From NCBI RefSeq assembly GCF_000283655.1, contig NC_016622.1, forward strand, positions 2,430,501-2,494,500: a stretch of 64,000 nucleotides of DNA, given 5' to 3'. Of this stretch, positions 16,458 to 25,007 are shown piece after piece. The DNA is from Azospirillum lipoferum 4B (GTDB lineage: Bacteria; Pseudomonadota; Alphaproteobacteria; Azospirillales; Azospirillaceae). Under the pieces are notes generated by a model, which was not told where the DNA came from, did not search any database, and worked only from the letters and a program-made list of their open reading frames with translations. Made by a program: the position numbers and the translations under genes. Every line of letters starts with the position of its first letter. Position 1 is the first letter of the stretch.

Positions 16458-18484
16458 GGATTCCGCCCCAGAACGTGCCAGCCGGCGCCGTTCGACATCA
16501 CCGTCACCGCATGGCCCTGGGCGGCCAGCGCGATGGCCTCGCTGTCCGGCCCGCCGCCGCCGGCCTGGGTGACGGTGACGCGGTTGCCGCCGGTGTCGGA
16601 CTTCTTGACCGTGACCGTCCGCCCCACCGCATGCGGCGCCGACGGCGCCGGCAGCCGCACCTCCACCGCACCGTTCCAGGCGCTGACCAGATAGAGCTGC
16701 TGGTTCAGGTCCGGCTCGAACAGGCCGGGGGTGTCGTGATAGTGGGCGTTGCCGGGCTGGCTGTTGCCGGCGACGATCCACCAGCCCGCCCCGTTCGACA
16801 CCAGCGTGACGAAATCGTACCGGTTGCCGAGCGACAGCACCCGCCCGTCCGGCCCCGGTCCGCCGGTCTCCGTCACCGTCAGCGGGTTGGTGGACGCATC
16901 GGTGCGCTTGATCGTCACCGCATGGCCGTTGGCGTCCTCGGCCTTGGGCAGGCGCAACTCCACCGGCCCGCCATAGGCGCTGGCCAGATAGACGGAACTG
17001 CGCAGGTCCAGCGCCACCAACCCGCCCTGGACCGGCTCCACATAGTCGGTGTCGTAGCGCAGCGCCTCCACCACCAGTTCGGTGACGCGGCTGCGCTGAA
17101 GCCGGTTCTTCTCCGGATAGCCGGCATTGACCGCGGTGTATTGCCCGCCCGAGCGATCGAGGATCGCCGGCCCGGCAGCGGCGGAGAACAGGTTGACCAC
17201 CGCCGTTTCCACCGACCCGGCATCCAGCTGCAGGTTCGGCAGGGCGCCCAGCGACTCGGCGTAGAAATTCACGATCAGCGTCTTGTCGGTGACGGCGCCG
17301 ACGCGGAAACAGGCCTCCGCCCCCGGCCACAGATTGGCCTCGCAGTCGAAGAAGGCGTTGTTGAAACGCCCCTGCTCCACGAAGAAGCCGCAGCCGCTCA
17401 TCGGCGCCGACAGCGAATAGACGCGCACCGCATGGAACCGGTTGGCGTTCGGCGTATCGCCCGCCCCGGTCCGCGTCAGCCACACCCCATGGCGTGATGG
17501 CCGCGCCACCAGCACGCGGGCGATGTTGTTCCAGTAGCAGGGCAGGTTCGGGTCGATGTAGCCGTCGAAGACCAGCCCCACCTCCGGCTCCCACAGGGTG
17601 AGGTCGGTCAGGCTGTTCTGCACGCAAGGCCCGTCGCGGCCGAACAGCCGCACTCCCGCCTTGCCCTGCTCCAGCCGCAGGCCCGACAAGGTGGCGTAGC
17701 CGTCCGGCAGATGGATCAGGTCGAAGCCGTTGGACGCCCCGCGGATCACCGACCCCTGCCCCACCCCGTACAGCGTCTGCCCGTAGCCGAGCGTCAGCGT
17801 GTTGGCGATGCGGTAGGTGCCCGGCGGCACGAACACGGCGCGGGCCGAGGTCAGCGCCGCCTGCAGGGCCAGCGTGTCGTCGACCAGACCGTCGCCAACC
17901 GCGCCGAAATCCTTCACCGACGCGAGGTCGGCCAGCTTGTCGCGCACCGGCCGGGCGGTGGCCCCGGCCCCCGGCGGCAGATAGGTCGCCAGCGCCTCCT
18001 CGTCCACCGGCGGGCGGATCGTGGGGTTGCCGGCGCTGTCGAAGGCCAGCAGCTTGCCCTGGCGCAATCCCCGTTCCGGCAGCAGGGGGGAGGCCGGCAG
18101 GTCGCTGTCGGCATAGCGCAGCATCAGCTCCTGATCGCCCGCCACCTGCTGGAGCATCGCCGTCAGCCGGTCCAGCTCGCCATTGAGGGCGGAGGCCGGC
18201 AGCGGCCCGCTTTCACCGAAATCGCTGCGCCGTTCGATGGGCAGCCGGCGGCGCAGCAGCACCACCGTACCCTCCGCCGGCGCCGCAGCGAAGGTCACCG
18301 CCCCGCCCGCGCCGGCGCCGGCCCCGCCGACCGCATAGCCGGTGCTCTGCAGCGCGGCGCCCAGGAAGACCTGGAGATCCTCGTCGGCGAAGATCGGGAA
18401 CGGGTAGGTGAAGACCCGCTGCGCGCCGTCGGCAAGATACTGCACGCGCGGGATCCCGCGCGGGATGAGAAGCGACGTGGACAT
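16454..18484 (-). CDS. podovirus tail fibre/tailspike with beta-helix
   Basis: 676 residues from ATG 18484 (GGAGATC before it). Residues 1 to about 130 resemble the T7 tail-fibre N-terminal adaptor (IPRVQYLADGAQRVFTYPFP, LRRRLPIERRSDF). From about 190, SVKDFGAVGDGLVDDTLALQ is the classic opening of a pectate-lyase-type right-handed beta-helix, as in tailspikes that bind or degrade polysaccharide. The C-terminal third holds repeated modules each carrying a GAGW motif (SNGAGWWIV, SNGAGWHVL). It would bind the cell-surface polysaccharide of the host. Confidence 0.8.
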   Translation of the reverse strand: MSTSLLIPRGIPRVQYLADGAQRVFTYPFPIFADEDLQVFLGAALQSTGYAVGGAGAGAGGAVTFAAAPAEGTVVLLRRRLPIERRSDFGESGPLPASALNGELDRLTAMLQQVAGDQELMLRYADSDLPASPLLPERGLRQGKLLAFDSAGNPTIRPPVDEEALATYLPPGAGATARPVRDKLADLASVKDFGAVGDGLVDDTLALQAALTSARAVFVPPGTYRIANTLTLGYGQTLYGVGQGSVIRGASNGFDLIHLPDGYATLSGLRLEQGKAGVRLFGRDGPCVQNSLTDLTLWEPEVGLVFDGYIDPNLPCYWNNIARVLVARPSRHGVWLTRTGAGDTPNANRFHAVRVYSLSAPMSGCGFFVEQGRFNNAFFDCEANLWPGAEACFRVGAVTDKTLIVNFYAESLGALPNLQLDAGSVETAVVNLFSAAAGPAILDRSGGQYTAVNAGYPEKNRLQRSRVTELVVEALRYDTDYVEPVQGGLVALDLRSSVYLASAYGGPVELRLPKAEDANGHAVTIKRTDASTNPLTVTETGGPGPDGRVLSLGNRYDFVTLVSNGAGWWIVAGNSQPGNAHYHDTPGLFEPDLNQQLYLVSAWNGAVEVRLPAPSAPHAVGRTVTVKKSDTGGNRVTVTQAGGGGPDSEAIALAAQGHAVTVMSNGAGWHVLGRNP

Positions 18485-18517
18485 CGGGGATCTCCGCGAA
18501 TACGCACACAAGCGCGC

Positions 18518-19324
18518 TCAAAAGAACTTGCTCATGTATTCCAGCCGCTGACGGTCGGCGAGTTGCGACAACTCCAGCAGGTTGCGGCGCTTGGCCTCGT
18601 CCAGGCTCTGCTGGATGGCGGCGCGTTTCAGCTGGTCGGTCGCCTGCGCGCCCTTCCGTTCGGTCTCGCTGGAGTTGGTCAGCCCCAGCAGGATCGCCTC
18701 GCCCGACCCATCCTGCGCCGTGACGCCCCGCGCCCCCAGCCCGGCGCGCGTCTTGCTGACGGCCTGACGCAGGGCAGCCAGCCGCCGCTGTTCGGCCGCA
18801 TCCGCCGCAGCGGTCAATTGGGCCAGCTGGGTTTGGGCGTCGGATTCCTTGGCGCGGACGGTCTGCTCCTGGCTGGCGCGCAGCTGCGCCAGCGTCTGCT
18901 CCTGGGAGGAGCGGTAATCGTCCATTTCCTTCGCCCGCGCCGCCGCAGCCGCCGCAGCGGCCGCCTCGTCCTTCTGGCGCTGAAGCTCCTGCTCCCGCTG
19001 ACGCAACTCGGCGTCATGGCTCCACTGGCGGGCCTGCGCCTCGGCCTCTAACTGGGCCTGCTGCTGGCGGGCGGCGGCGGCGGCCTGGGCGTTGCGTTCG
19101 GCCGCCGCCGCTTCCTCGCGGTACTTCTGTTCCAGGGCCGCCTGTGCGGCGGCGGCCTGTGCCGCGTCCTGCTGGCGCTTGTATTCCAGTTCGGCAGCGG
19201 CTTGTTGGGCTGCGGCCTGCTGTGCAGCGGAACCGGACTGGCCGGCACTGGCGCTGCGCACGGTGCCGATGACCGAGCTCGCCAGCGGCAGTGCCGTGGT
19301 CACGAGGGGAGCAATTCCACCCAT
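18518..19324 (-). CDS. phage Ala/Gln-rich coiled-coil protein (internal-virion-like)
   Basis: 268 residues from ATG 19324, which overlaps the preceding stop (TGATG). A small hydrophobic N-terminus (GGIAPLVTTALPLASSVIGT) precedes roughly 200 residues of alanine, glutamine and glutamate-rich helix with runs such as AAAAAAARAKEMDDYR, and a C-terminal segment ending EYMSKFF. Position between tubular protein B and the tail fibre equals that of the T7 internal virion (ejection) proteins gp14-16. The composition allows only a structural guess; sequence-level family assignment is not possible by eye. Confidence 0.6.
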   Translation of the reverse strand: MGGIAPLVTTALPLASSVIGTVRSASAGQSGSAAQQAAAQQAAAELEYKRQQDAAQAAAAQAALEQKYREEAAAAERNAQAAAAARQQQAQLEAEAQARQWSHDAELRQREQELQRQKDEAAAAAAAAARAKEMDDYRSSQEQTLAQLRASQEQTVRAKESDAQTQLAQLTAAADAAEQRRLAALRQAVSKTRAGLGARGVTAQDGSGEAILLGLTNSSETERKGAQATDQLKRAAIQQSLDEAKRRNLLELSQLADRQRLEYMSKFF

Positions 19325-21219
19325 CAGTCGTTCACCTTCAATTCCATGGTCACGGAAAGCAGCGTGAAGGGCAGCGGCGCATCCTGTTCGATGCGCCACA
19401 GCGGGACATTGGTGTCGTGGCGCCAGCCGAGCGCCCGCAGCCGTCTGTCCCCCGACACGCGCGGCGGCACCCCGCCGGTGGGTTGCGGACCAAGCCGGTG
19501 AAGCGGAAGTTCTTGCAACCCGCGCCCCAGATCGACGCGCAGCGCCGCCGTCTCCTCCAGCCGGAAGGTGACGGCGACCAGCCGGACGATGTCGGCCCCG
19601 GTCGCCTGACCCAGCAGGTTGGGCGGCAGCGGCTCGATCCGGTGGGTATAGGGCAGCCCGATCTCGACCCTGCGCGCCGGCGGGTCGAGCGTGACGCTGC
19701 CGGCCTGCACGGTGACGGAGTTGCGGATCACCCCGTCGGCGACGATTGCGACCGTCCGTCCCTCCAGATGCGCCAGCCCGCCCCAGACCGCGGTTGCCTC
19801 ACCCCGCTCGGCGGCGATCGCCGCATCGAGGTTCAGCGCATCGTCGAACCGCTCGATGGACCACACGCCGCGCCGCTCCACCAGCGTATAGACCTCGTCC
19901 CCCACCGCGGCGACGGAGCGGACCGCCCCATCGGTTTCCAGCAGGGTCCAGGCGGTGACGTCCTCCGCCCGGTAGGCGGTGAGCGCCCCCAGCGTGCCGT
20001 CCTCCATCGCGACGAACAGCAGCCGGCGGTTCTGGTCGTAATCCTGGTCGCGCGGGCTGGACAGCAGATGGCGGGCCAGCAGGGCGAGGTCGTTCGCCTG
20101 ATAGGCCGCCTCGGTGTCGGTATAGAGGAACTCGCGGATTTCGCGCCGGTTGCGCGGCACGAACAGCGTCGCCCCCTCCACGTCGCGCGGCGGAATGGCG
20201 CGGTCCATCGGCGAGCCGATGCGCGTCTGGCGGTTGACCTGCATGCTCTGCGGGGTCAGCGGGTCGCCGGTCACCATATATTCGGCGCCCGACGTGAAGA
20301 CCTGCAGATGCCGGCCGGAGAAGACGGCGCGCACCGCGTTCACCTGATCGGACAGGATGCCGAATTCGATGGCCTGATCGTCCAGCCCCTCCCCCAGATC
20401 GAAATTCCAGATCTGGGCGGAGCGCGACAGCCACAGCCGGTTGGGCAGGTCGCGCGAGCCGCCGATCACCAGCCGGTCCTGGTGGAAGGCCGCCGACACC
20501 GGCCAGCCGCGCAATGCCGAGAAGGCCTGCTCCTCCCATTGCGTCGTCGGCTGGGTGTCGGCCAGCGTCTCCTTCACCGTGGCGTTGAGCTGGGTGGCCG
20601 ATACCACGCCGGTCACCTGCAACTGCTTGCCCTCGATGCGGATGCGGGTGCCGTCATGACGCGGGTCGAAAACGGGGGCGGAGGCGGTGACGGTGATCGC
20701 CCCGCCGGTGCCGGACGGCGTCACCGTCACCGCCGGATCGCCGAAGCGGTGGAAGGGTGTCCGCACCAGCTCCCCTTCCACCGCAAAGGCCCACTCGGCC
20801 AGGGTCCAGGCCCCGTCGTCGCCGCGCGTCAGCTTGCGCGGCGGCAGGTCGGGATGGCAGACCAGCAGCGTGTCGGCGCTCTGCGTCCAGGTGATCTGCG
20901 CCAGTTGCGTCAACGTCCAGGGCGCGGCAACCGACGCCAGCTTGCTCCCGCCCTGGAACACGTCGATCCAGCGGTCGGTGAAGACCAGCAGATAGGTCTG
21001 CTCGCTGTTCCGCTCGAATGCCACCAGCCGCCCGTCGCCGCGGGCCAGCGCGGTGAAGGCAAGACCCGACCGCCGCGTCACCCCGCCGGTCGGGTCGATG
21101 AACAGGTTGCGCAGGGCCAGCGCGCCGTTGTCGTAGGCCTTGAGGTCGCCGCGTCCGAGCAGGCGGCGCGACACCTCGCCGGCGGTGAAGTTGGTCTTGA
21201 CCTGATGCAGCCGTCCCAT
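19324..21219 (-). CDS. phage tail tubular protein B (nozzle)-like
   Basis: 631 residues from ATG 21219, preceded by GGGGAGGACGTT. The opening QVKTNFTAGEVSRRLLGRGD, LKAYDNGALALRNLFIDPTG, GVTRRSGLAF is the hallmark of the podovirus nozzle/stabilisation protein family (T7 gp12, P22 gp10 type). Central beta-rich repeats include AFHQDRLVIGGSRDLPNRLW and SGAEYMVTGDPLTPQSMQVN. The protein forms the distal tail tube. It follows tubular protein A by 13 bases and is coupled to the next gene by a one-base overlap. Confidence 0.82.
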   Translation of the reverse strand: MGRLHQVKTNFTAGEVSRRLLGRGDLKAYDNGALALRNLFIDPTGGVTRRSGLAFTALARGDGRLVAFERNSEQTYLLVFTDRWIDVFQGGSKLASVAAPWTLTQLAQITWTQSADTLLVCHPDLPPRKLTRGDDGAWTLAEWAFAVEGELVRTPFHRFGDPAVTVTPSGTGGAITVTASAPVFDPRHDGTRIRIEGKQLQVTGVVSATQLNATVKETLADTQPTTQWEEQAFSALRGWPVSAAFHQDRLVIGGSRDLPNRLWLSRSAQIWNFDLGEGLDDQAIEFGILSDQVNAVRAVFSGRHLQVFTSGAEYMVTGDPLTPQSMQVNRQTRIGSPMDRAIPPRDVEGATLFVPRNRREIREFLYTDTEAAYQANDLALLARHLLSSPRDQDYDQNRRLLFVAMEDGTLGALTAYRAEDVTAWTLLETDGAVRSVAAVGDEVYTLVERRGVWSIERFDDALNLDAAIAAERGEATAVWGGLAHLEGRTVAIVADGVIRNSVTVQAGSVTLDPPARRVEIGLPYTHRIEPLPPNLLGQATGADIVRLVAVTFRLEETAALRVDLGRGLQELPLHRLGPQPTGGVPPRVSGDRRLRALGWRHDTNVPLWRIEQDAPLPFTLLSVTMELKVND

Positions 21220-21232
21220 AACGTCCTCCCCT

Positions 21233-21802
21233 TCATGCTCTCGCATCGATCAGGGTGAAGTCCTCGAAGCCCGGCTGGCTGTCCTGCTGGGCGTCGATCT
21301 GGCGGGCGCGGCGGAACTCGCTCTCGGCCAGCTGGGCCAGCAGCTCCGCCCGCGTCGAGCTTTCGGTCAGCGGCAGGCAGAACTCGGCGGCGAGCCGGGC
21401 GATCAGCGCCTGATCGAAGAAGGCGGGGAAATGCTCCTCCGCCGGACGGCCGATATAGGACAGGGTGACGGCGCCGGCATCGCACAGCAGCGTCCGGCCG
21501 CTGATGCGATAGGACAGACCGCGCCCCCGCCCGTCGCCCCCCGCCCCCAGCGCCCGCAGGAAATCGGCCGGCAGTTGGAAGGCGCAGGCATAGTCGGCGA
21601 CCGGCGGTTCGGCCAGCCGCGGCAGCGTCGCCTGGACGCTGGCGAAGCTCCAGGCGTTGGCCGACAGCAGTGCGTCGCGCGTTGGCGCATAGAGGGCGGC
21701 GGCGACCTCCGCCTCGGCGGAGCCGTCGTCGAAGGAGGCGATGGCGGTGGCGCCGAGCTTGATCAGCGCGCGGCCGCACAGGCCGATGGCGGTCAAGGCC
21801 AT
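21233..21802 (-). CDS. phage tail tubular protein A (head-tail adaptor)-like
   Basis: 189 residues. MALTAIGLCGRALIKLGATA, NAWSFASVQATLPRLAEPPV, DYACAFQLPADFLRALGAGG and a C-terminal helix with RRARQIDAQQDSQPGFEDFT are typical of the T7 gp11 family, the ring that joins portal to tail nozzle. In phages it docks on the portal, which is missing here. Same strand and 13 bases ahead of tubular protein B. Confidence 0.8.
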   Translation of the reverse strand: MALTAIGLCGRALIKLGATAIASFDDGSAEAEVAAALYAPTRDALLSANAWSFASVQATLPRLAEPPVADYACAFQLPADFLRALGAGGDGRGRGLSYRISGRTLLCDAGAVTLSYIGRPAEEHFPAFFDQALIARLAAEFCLPLTESSTRAELLAQLAESEFRRARQIDAQQDSQPGFEDFTLIDARA

Positions 21803-21880
21803 GGACGGTCTCCCTTTCCAGGGTTTCGGAAAGACGCCGCCCTCTATGGTCGACGTGCGGCGCCCTTCCCTTTCGGCGGA

Positions 21881-22153
21881 TCAGTCGCCGTTGGCGCTGC
21901 CGAACGGCGTCAGGTTGGCGACGTCGACCGCTCCGTTGGCGCTGGCCGCCACCACCAGCACGCCGGTCGCCGGCGTCGCGCCGCCGACCGCACAGTTCGC
22001 CAGCAGCATGTCGCCCACCCGCAGCAGGTCGGCCGCACCGTTGAAATAGCCGGCGGTGTCGATGTCGGTCGCCGCATCGGCCGTGGTGTAGTGCCAGAGC
22101 GTGAAGCCGTTCGCGTAGGCAAGCACGCTCAAATCCTTGGACGCATAGGCCAT
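21881..22153 (-). CDS. small phage structural protein, unknown
   Basis: 90 residues from ATG 22153: MAYASKDLSVLAYANGFTLW, HYTTADAATDIDTAGYFNGA, ADLLRVGDMLLANCAVGG, then a threonine/alanine/valine-rich end. The pattern (YxNGFTLWHYTT, GYF, LLRVGDM) is known from small phage proteins that lie beside capsid genes and may decorate the head. Position in the structural block supports that; no name can be assigned. Confidence 0.65.
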   Translation of the reverse strand: MAYASKDLSVLAYANGFTLWHYTTADAATDIDTAGYFNGAADLLRVGDMLLANCAVGGATPATGVLVVAASANGAVDVANLTPFGSANGD

Positions 22154-22345
22154 GGATCGAAGACTCCATAAATGAAGGTTGGGACATATCTCGCGACACG
22201 CCGTGTCAAGGAATTCGGCCAGCAAGCTACGGTGCATGGGAAGCGCTGGGCTGTTTTCAGCGAGCGGGCTCCGTCACGGAGAATATGAAGACAGCAGCAA
22301 GAAGAAGGGGCATGGAACTTGCTATCTAATCAAGCAAACCCTACT
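22154..22345. other. short non-coding gap within the phage block
   Basis: About 190 bases of lower GC between the collar protein and the small structural protein. I see no gene, strong hairpin or promoter; it may carry a promoter for the downstream tubular-terminase unit. Confidence 0.4.
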
Positions 22346-22867
22346 TTACGCCTTGATGATATAGGTGGTGATTAGACTCGGCTGCGTGTTGTTGTGCTGC
22401 TGTCCACCACCGACACTGCTGGTGGCGGACGATGACACGTTGGACGTGGCGTAAGGATCCTCGCTGCCGGCCCCGCGCGTGCCAGACGACGGCAAGACAT
22501 AACCGGCATGTGGATAGACGCTGTGATAGTGATTGGGCATCTGGGCTGTCGTCAGCGTGTGCGTCTCGGCGCCGCCCGACGCCCCGAGCGTGGTTCCGGC
22601 AATGTTGGAGCCTGTGGAGGTCAGCCGGTTGGCGGCCGTCCCTCCCATATCGTCTTTGCCGGCGGGGACGCGTCCGCGAAGGTCCGGCAGGTTGAAGCTG
22701 GTCGCGCCATCTCCGGCACCGAACGACGTGCCGAGAACAGCGAACAGATCGCTGTATGTCGTGCGGTCGACTGCGCTGCCGTCGCACAGCAGATAACCGG
22801 CTGGCGCGATGGCGCCGCCGAAAGCCAGAAGGGCACCGGTGGGGACAAGGCAGGAACAGGTCGTCAT
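22346..22867 (-). CDS. phage tail collar domain protein
   Basis: 173 residues with the tail-collar fold seen in tail-fibre tips: VPTGALLAFGGAIAPAGYLL, CDGSAVDRTTYSDLFAVLG, FNLPDLRGRVPAGKDDMGG, then a histidine-containing tip (THTLTTAQMPNHYHSVYP) and the C-terminal THNTQPSL-like end (HNNTQPSLITTYIIKA). Such modules can mediate host-surface contact. Alone and short, it resembles the microcystin-dependent (MdpB) type of small collar protein. It lies between capsid and tubular proteins, an unusual place compared with T7, so it may have been exchanged from another phage. Confidence 0.82.
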   Translation of the reverse strand: MTTCSCLVPTGALLAFGGAIAPAGYLLCDGSAVDRTTYSDLFAVLGTSFGAGDGATSFNLPDLRGRVPAGKDDMGGTAANRLTSTGSNIAGTTLGASGGAETHTLTTAQMPNHYHSVYPHAGYVLPSSGTRGAGSEDPYATSNVSSSATSSVGGGQQHNNTQPSLITTYIIKA

Positions 22868-23060
22868 GAGGGCTCTCCATAGGTTGGTTGAATAGGTCGA
22901 GGCTGGCCACCGAACGCCACATGAGGGCAGGATGGGACATGGCTGACTGACCCATGCCGTCCACCTCGAACGCCAAGTCGTAATGCGGGCGAGTTTCGCT
23001 GGGCTCTTGGCAGTTTCCGATCAGGGCCGCCGGAACGGCGGTCAGAGGCGGGCAAGACAT
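22868..23060 (-). other. possible short gene or remnant before the collar protein
   Basis: A frame from ATG 23060 reads as plausible protein for about 60 residues (for example PHYDLAFEVDGMGQSAMSHP and ALMWRSVASLDLFNQP), then runs on in the wrong frame through the whole collar gene. Either a short gene has lost its stop or the similarity to coding sequence is chance. No family recognised. Confidence 0.25.
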
Positions 23061-23113
23061 CGCCTCATGCCGTGGCGGCTTCAGTGCCTGAAAGGATGCT
23101 CAATCTGCGAAGT

Positions 23114-23932
23114 TCAGCTCTCCAGGCAGCGCAGGGTCACAACGCCGGTGGTGTCGATCAGCGCGGCGCCCTGGCTCATCATGTTGTTGACGAAATGCGC
23201 CGCGCGGTCGCCGTGCCAGGTGATGTCGGTCTTCACGTCGGCGCCCGCCGCGTGGCCGACCGCCGTCTTGTGATACCAGTGGCAAAGCCGGACATTGCCG
23301 CTCAGCGTCAGGCCGGAATGCGGCAGCCACAGCGTGCCGAGCCAGCGCTTGGCCTGGGTGCCGCGCCAGGGCAGCTCGTCGGAACCGACATAGTCGGAGC
23401 TGGCGAATTCCTCGATGCCCAGCAGCTGGCTCCACTGCTTCCAGCCGACGACGGCGAAGCGCTGGCCGTCGTCCGGCACATCGGCCTCGCCCATCATCTC
23501 GAAGGCGGCCAGGATCTTGGCCTTGGTCAGCCCATCGGTGGCGCTGCCGGCATAGTTGACGGATTTGTTCAGTTCGGCGATCAGCAGCTCGTCGGTCTTG
23601 CGCCCCAGCGCATAGGCGCCGGCATTGGCGATGATCTGCCGCTCGTCGATGTTGGTCTTCAGCTCGTCCAGCCGGTCGACCCAGTCGCCGGCATAGAAAT
23701 CATACAGCGCGCATTCGACCGGGGTGTGGTCCAGGTTCATCACCGGGACCGCGCCATGGCGCGACTTGGTGGAGGCGGCGCCCTTGCCGACCTTCTGGAA
23801 GACGGTGGAGGCGCCCTGCACGTTGTTCTTGCTGCGCACCGTGTTGCGCAGCTTGGAACCCATGCGCTGGTAGGCCTCGTGGACCTCGCGTTCGAACTGC
23901 TTGACGAACGCCTGGGCGATGCTGGTCGACAT
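23114..23932 (-). CDS. phage major capsid protein
   Basis: 272 residues from ATG 23932 with AAGGAAA upstream. MSTSIAQAFVKQFEREVHEA, the capsid-type N-arm, is followed by DFYAGDWVDRLDELKTNIDE, RQIIANAGAYALGRKTDELL, FAVVGWKQWSQLLGIEEFAS and the C-terminal WHGDRAAHFVNNMMSQGAAL. The pattern is that of podovirus and related HK97-fold capsid proteins. It is the first gene of the retained late block, and an intrinsic terminator just upstream separates it from the fur operon, so its promoter should lie within 23933-24050. Confidence 0.8.
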   Translation of the reverse strand: MSTSIAQAFVKQFEREVHEAYQRMGSKLRNTVRSKNNVQGASTVFQKVGKGAASTKSRHGAVPVMNLDHTPVECALYDFYAGDWVDRLDELKTNIDERQIIANAGAYALGRKTDELLIAELNKSVNYAGSATDGLTKAKILAAFEMMGEADVPDDGQRFAVVGWKQWSQLLGIEEFASSDYVGSDELPWRGTQAKRWLGTLWLPHSGLTLSGNVRLCHWYHKTAVGHAAGADVKTDITWHGDRAAHFVNNMMSQGAALIDTTGVVTLRCLES

Positions 23933-24050
23933 ACGGATTTTTCCTTTCGCGTTCCTGCGGATCCCGCGACGGCGTGGCGGGAGGAGTCGTTCCGCCACCC
24001 GGTTGTCGGGACCGCGCGCAAGGCGCAGCGCCGGCCGCGGGCGAAACGCG

Positions 24051-24096
24051 AAAACAAAAAGGGCCGGCCGGACTATCGAGTGTCCAACCGGCCCTT
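24051..24096 (-). terminator. intrinsic terminator between fur operon and phage block
   Basis: GGGCCGG pairs with CCGGCCC and GGAC with GTCC across a TATCGAG-like loop. On the minus strand the stem is followed by TTTTTGTTTT. It ends transcription coming from fur and its small partner and insulates the capsid gene. Confidence 0.85.
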
Positions 24097-24221
24097 TTCG
24101 GACCGAAGCGAGGGGAGAGCTTTGGGTCTGTCGGGCATCGAGGTCCGGGGGCGGACCTGTCGCCTTGACGAGATTGGTTATAGGATTTTATTCAGTAATG
24201 ATCAAGGACTATTTTCACATA

Positions 24222-24446
24222 TCAATGCCGGACCGGCCCCGCCACCCAATGGCTGACGATGGTCTCCGCCTGTGCCGGCGGGATTTCCGGATGGTGGTAG
24301 CGGTAGACGGTGACCGCCGCCTCCAGCGCATAGCGTTCCGGCTGGCCGCAGCGGCACAGGCCGGAATAGCAGCGCTGCACCGCATCTCGGCAGGCGATGG
24401 CGCCGGTGATCGGCTGCTCCGCCTCGGGAAAACGGGGATCGGTCAT
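24222..24446 (-). CDS. small cysteine-containing protein co-transcribed with fur
   Basis: 74 residues, soluble: MTDPRFPEAEQPITGAIACR, then CYSGLCRCGQPERYALEAAV and HPEIPPAQAETIVSHWVAG. Three cysteines sit close together (CYSGLCRC) with another at about 19, suggesting metal binding. It overlaps the fur stop by four bases (ATGA), so it is translationally coupled to fur. No family recognised. The link to a metal regulator plus the cysteine cluster makes an accessory role in iron or metal sensing conceivable, but this is inference. Confidence 0.65.
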   Translation of the reverse strand: MTDPRFPEAEQPITGAIACRDAVQRCYSGLCRCGQPERYALEAAVTVYRYHHPEIPPAQAETIVSHWVAGPVRH

Positions 24447-24865
24447 GGACGCTCCTCCTCATCCAGGGGCACGCCGTAGATTTCCAGCCGGTGGCCGACG
24501 ATCTTGTAGCCGAGTTCGCGGGCGATGCGTTCCTTCAGCGCCTCCAGCTCCGGGCTGGCGAACTCGATGATCCGCCCGGTGCGGGTGTCGATCAGGTGGT
24601 GGTGGTGGTCGGCCGTCGCCTCCTCGTACCGCGCACGGCCGTCGCCCAGGTCGACGCGCTCGATCACCTGCGCGTCTTCCAGCAGCCGCATGGTGCGGTA
24701 CACCGTGGCGATGGAAATGCGCGGGTCGATCAACACGGCCCGGCGGTGCACCTCTTCCACATCGGGATGGTCGTCGGCATCCGACAACACCTGCGAGATG
24801 ACGCGGCGCTGCCCGGTCATCTTCAGCCCCTTCTCCATACACAATGCTTCCAGACGCGACGTCAT
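24443..24865 (-). CDS. fur: Fur-family metal-dependent regulator
   Basis: 140 residues from ATG 24865 (an adjacent ATG at 24868 is equivalent). N-terminal winged helix (GLKMTGQRRVISQVLSDADD, HPDVEEVHRRAVLIDPRISI with ATVYRTMRLLED) and a C-terminal dimer domain with the metal-binding stretch ATADHHHHLIDTRTGRIIEF and ELGYKIVGHRLEIYG. The C-terminal CxxC zinc motifs of some Fur proteins are missing, as is usual in alphaproteobacteria, where Fur may act as Mur or with Irr. Divergent from sodC, which may be under its control. Confidence 0.9.
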   Translation of the reverse strand: MTSRLEALCMEKGLKMTGQRRVISQVLSDADDHPDVEEVHRRAVLIDPRISIATVYRTMRLLEDAQVIERVDLGDGRARYEEATADHHHHLIDTRTGRIIEFASPELEALKERIARELGYKIVGHRLEIYGVPLDEEERP

Positions 24866-25007
24866 CACCCCAACCCTGGTCTTTGCTTCCCGAGACCCCC
24901 ATCATACTGAAAACCGTTCGCAATCCCAGAGCGGTTTCGCAGCGACGGAAAGTCGCTGAACCCGCCGGCACCCCTCATGGACCGGCCAAGATGGAGGACT
25001 GACCCGC

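Larger units (their letters stand above)
14583..23932 (-). mobile_element. T7-type podovirus structural cassette (prophage remnant)
   Basis: All genes on one strand in T7 late order: capsid, tail collar/fibre, small protein, tail tubular A, tail tubular B, internal-virion-like coiled coil, tail fibre, large terminase, membrane/coiled-coil protein. Start and stop codons overlap or nearly touch from tubular B to terminase. No portal, scaffold, RNA polymerase, replication, integrase or repressor gene is present, and no attachment repeats or tRNA are visible at the ends. The reading frames are intact and GC-adapted to the host, so the block looks retained rather than newly acquired. Boundaries are those of the outer genes. 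Confidence 0.75.

Noticed and set aside
18518-19324. Ala/Gln-rich protein as a TolA or Smc-like host protein
   Set aside because: It is start-stop coupled to the tail tubular B gene within the phage block, so a virion role is more likely.
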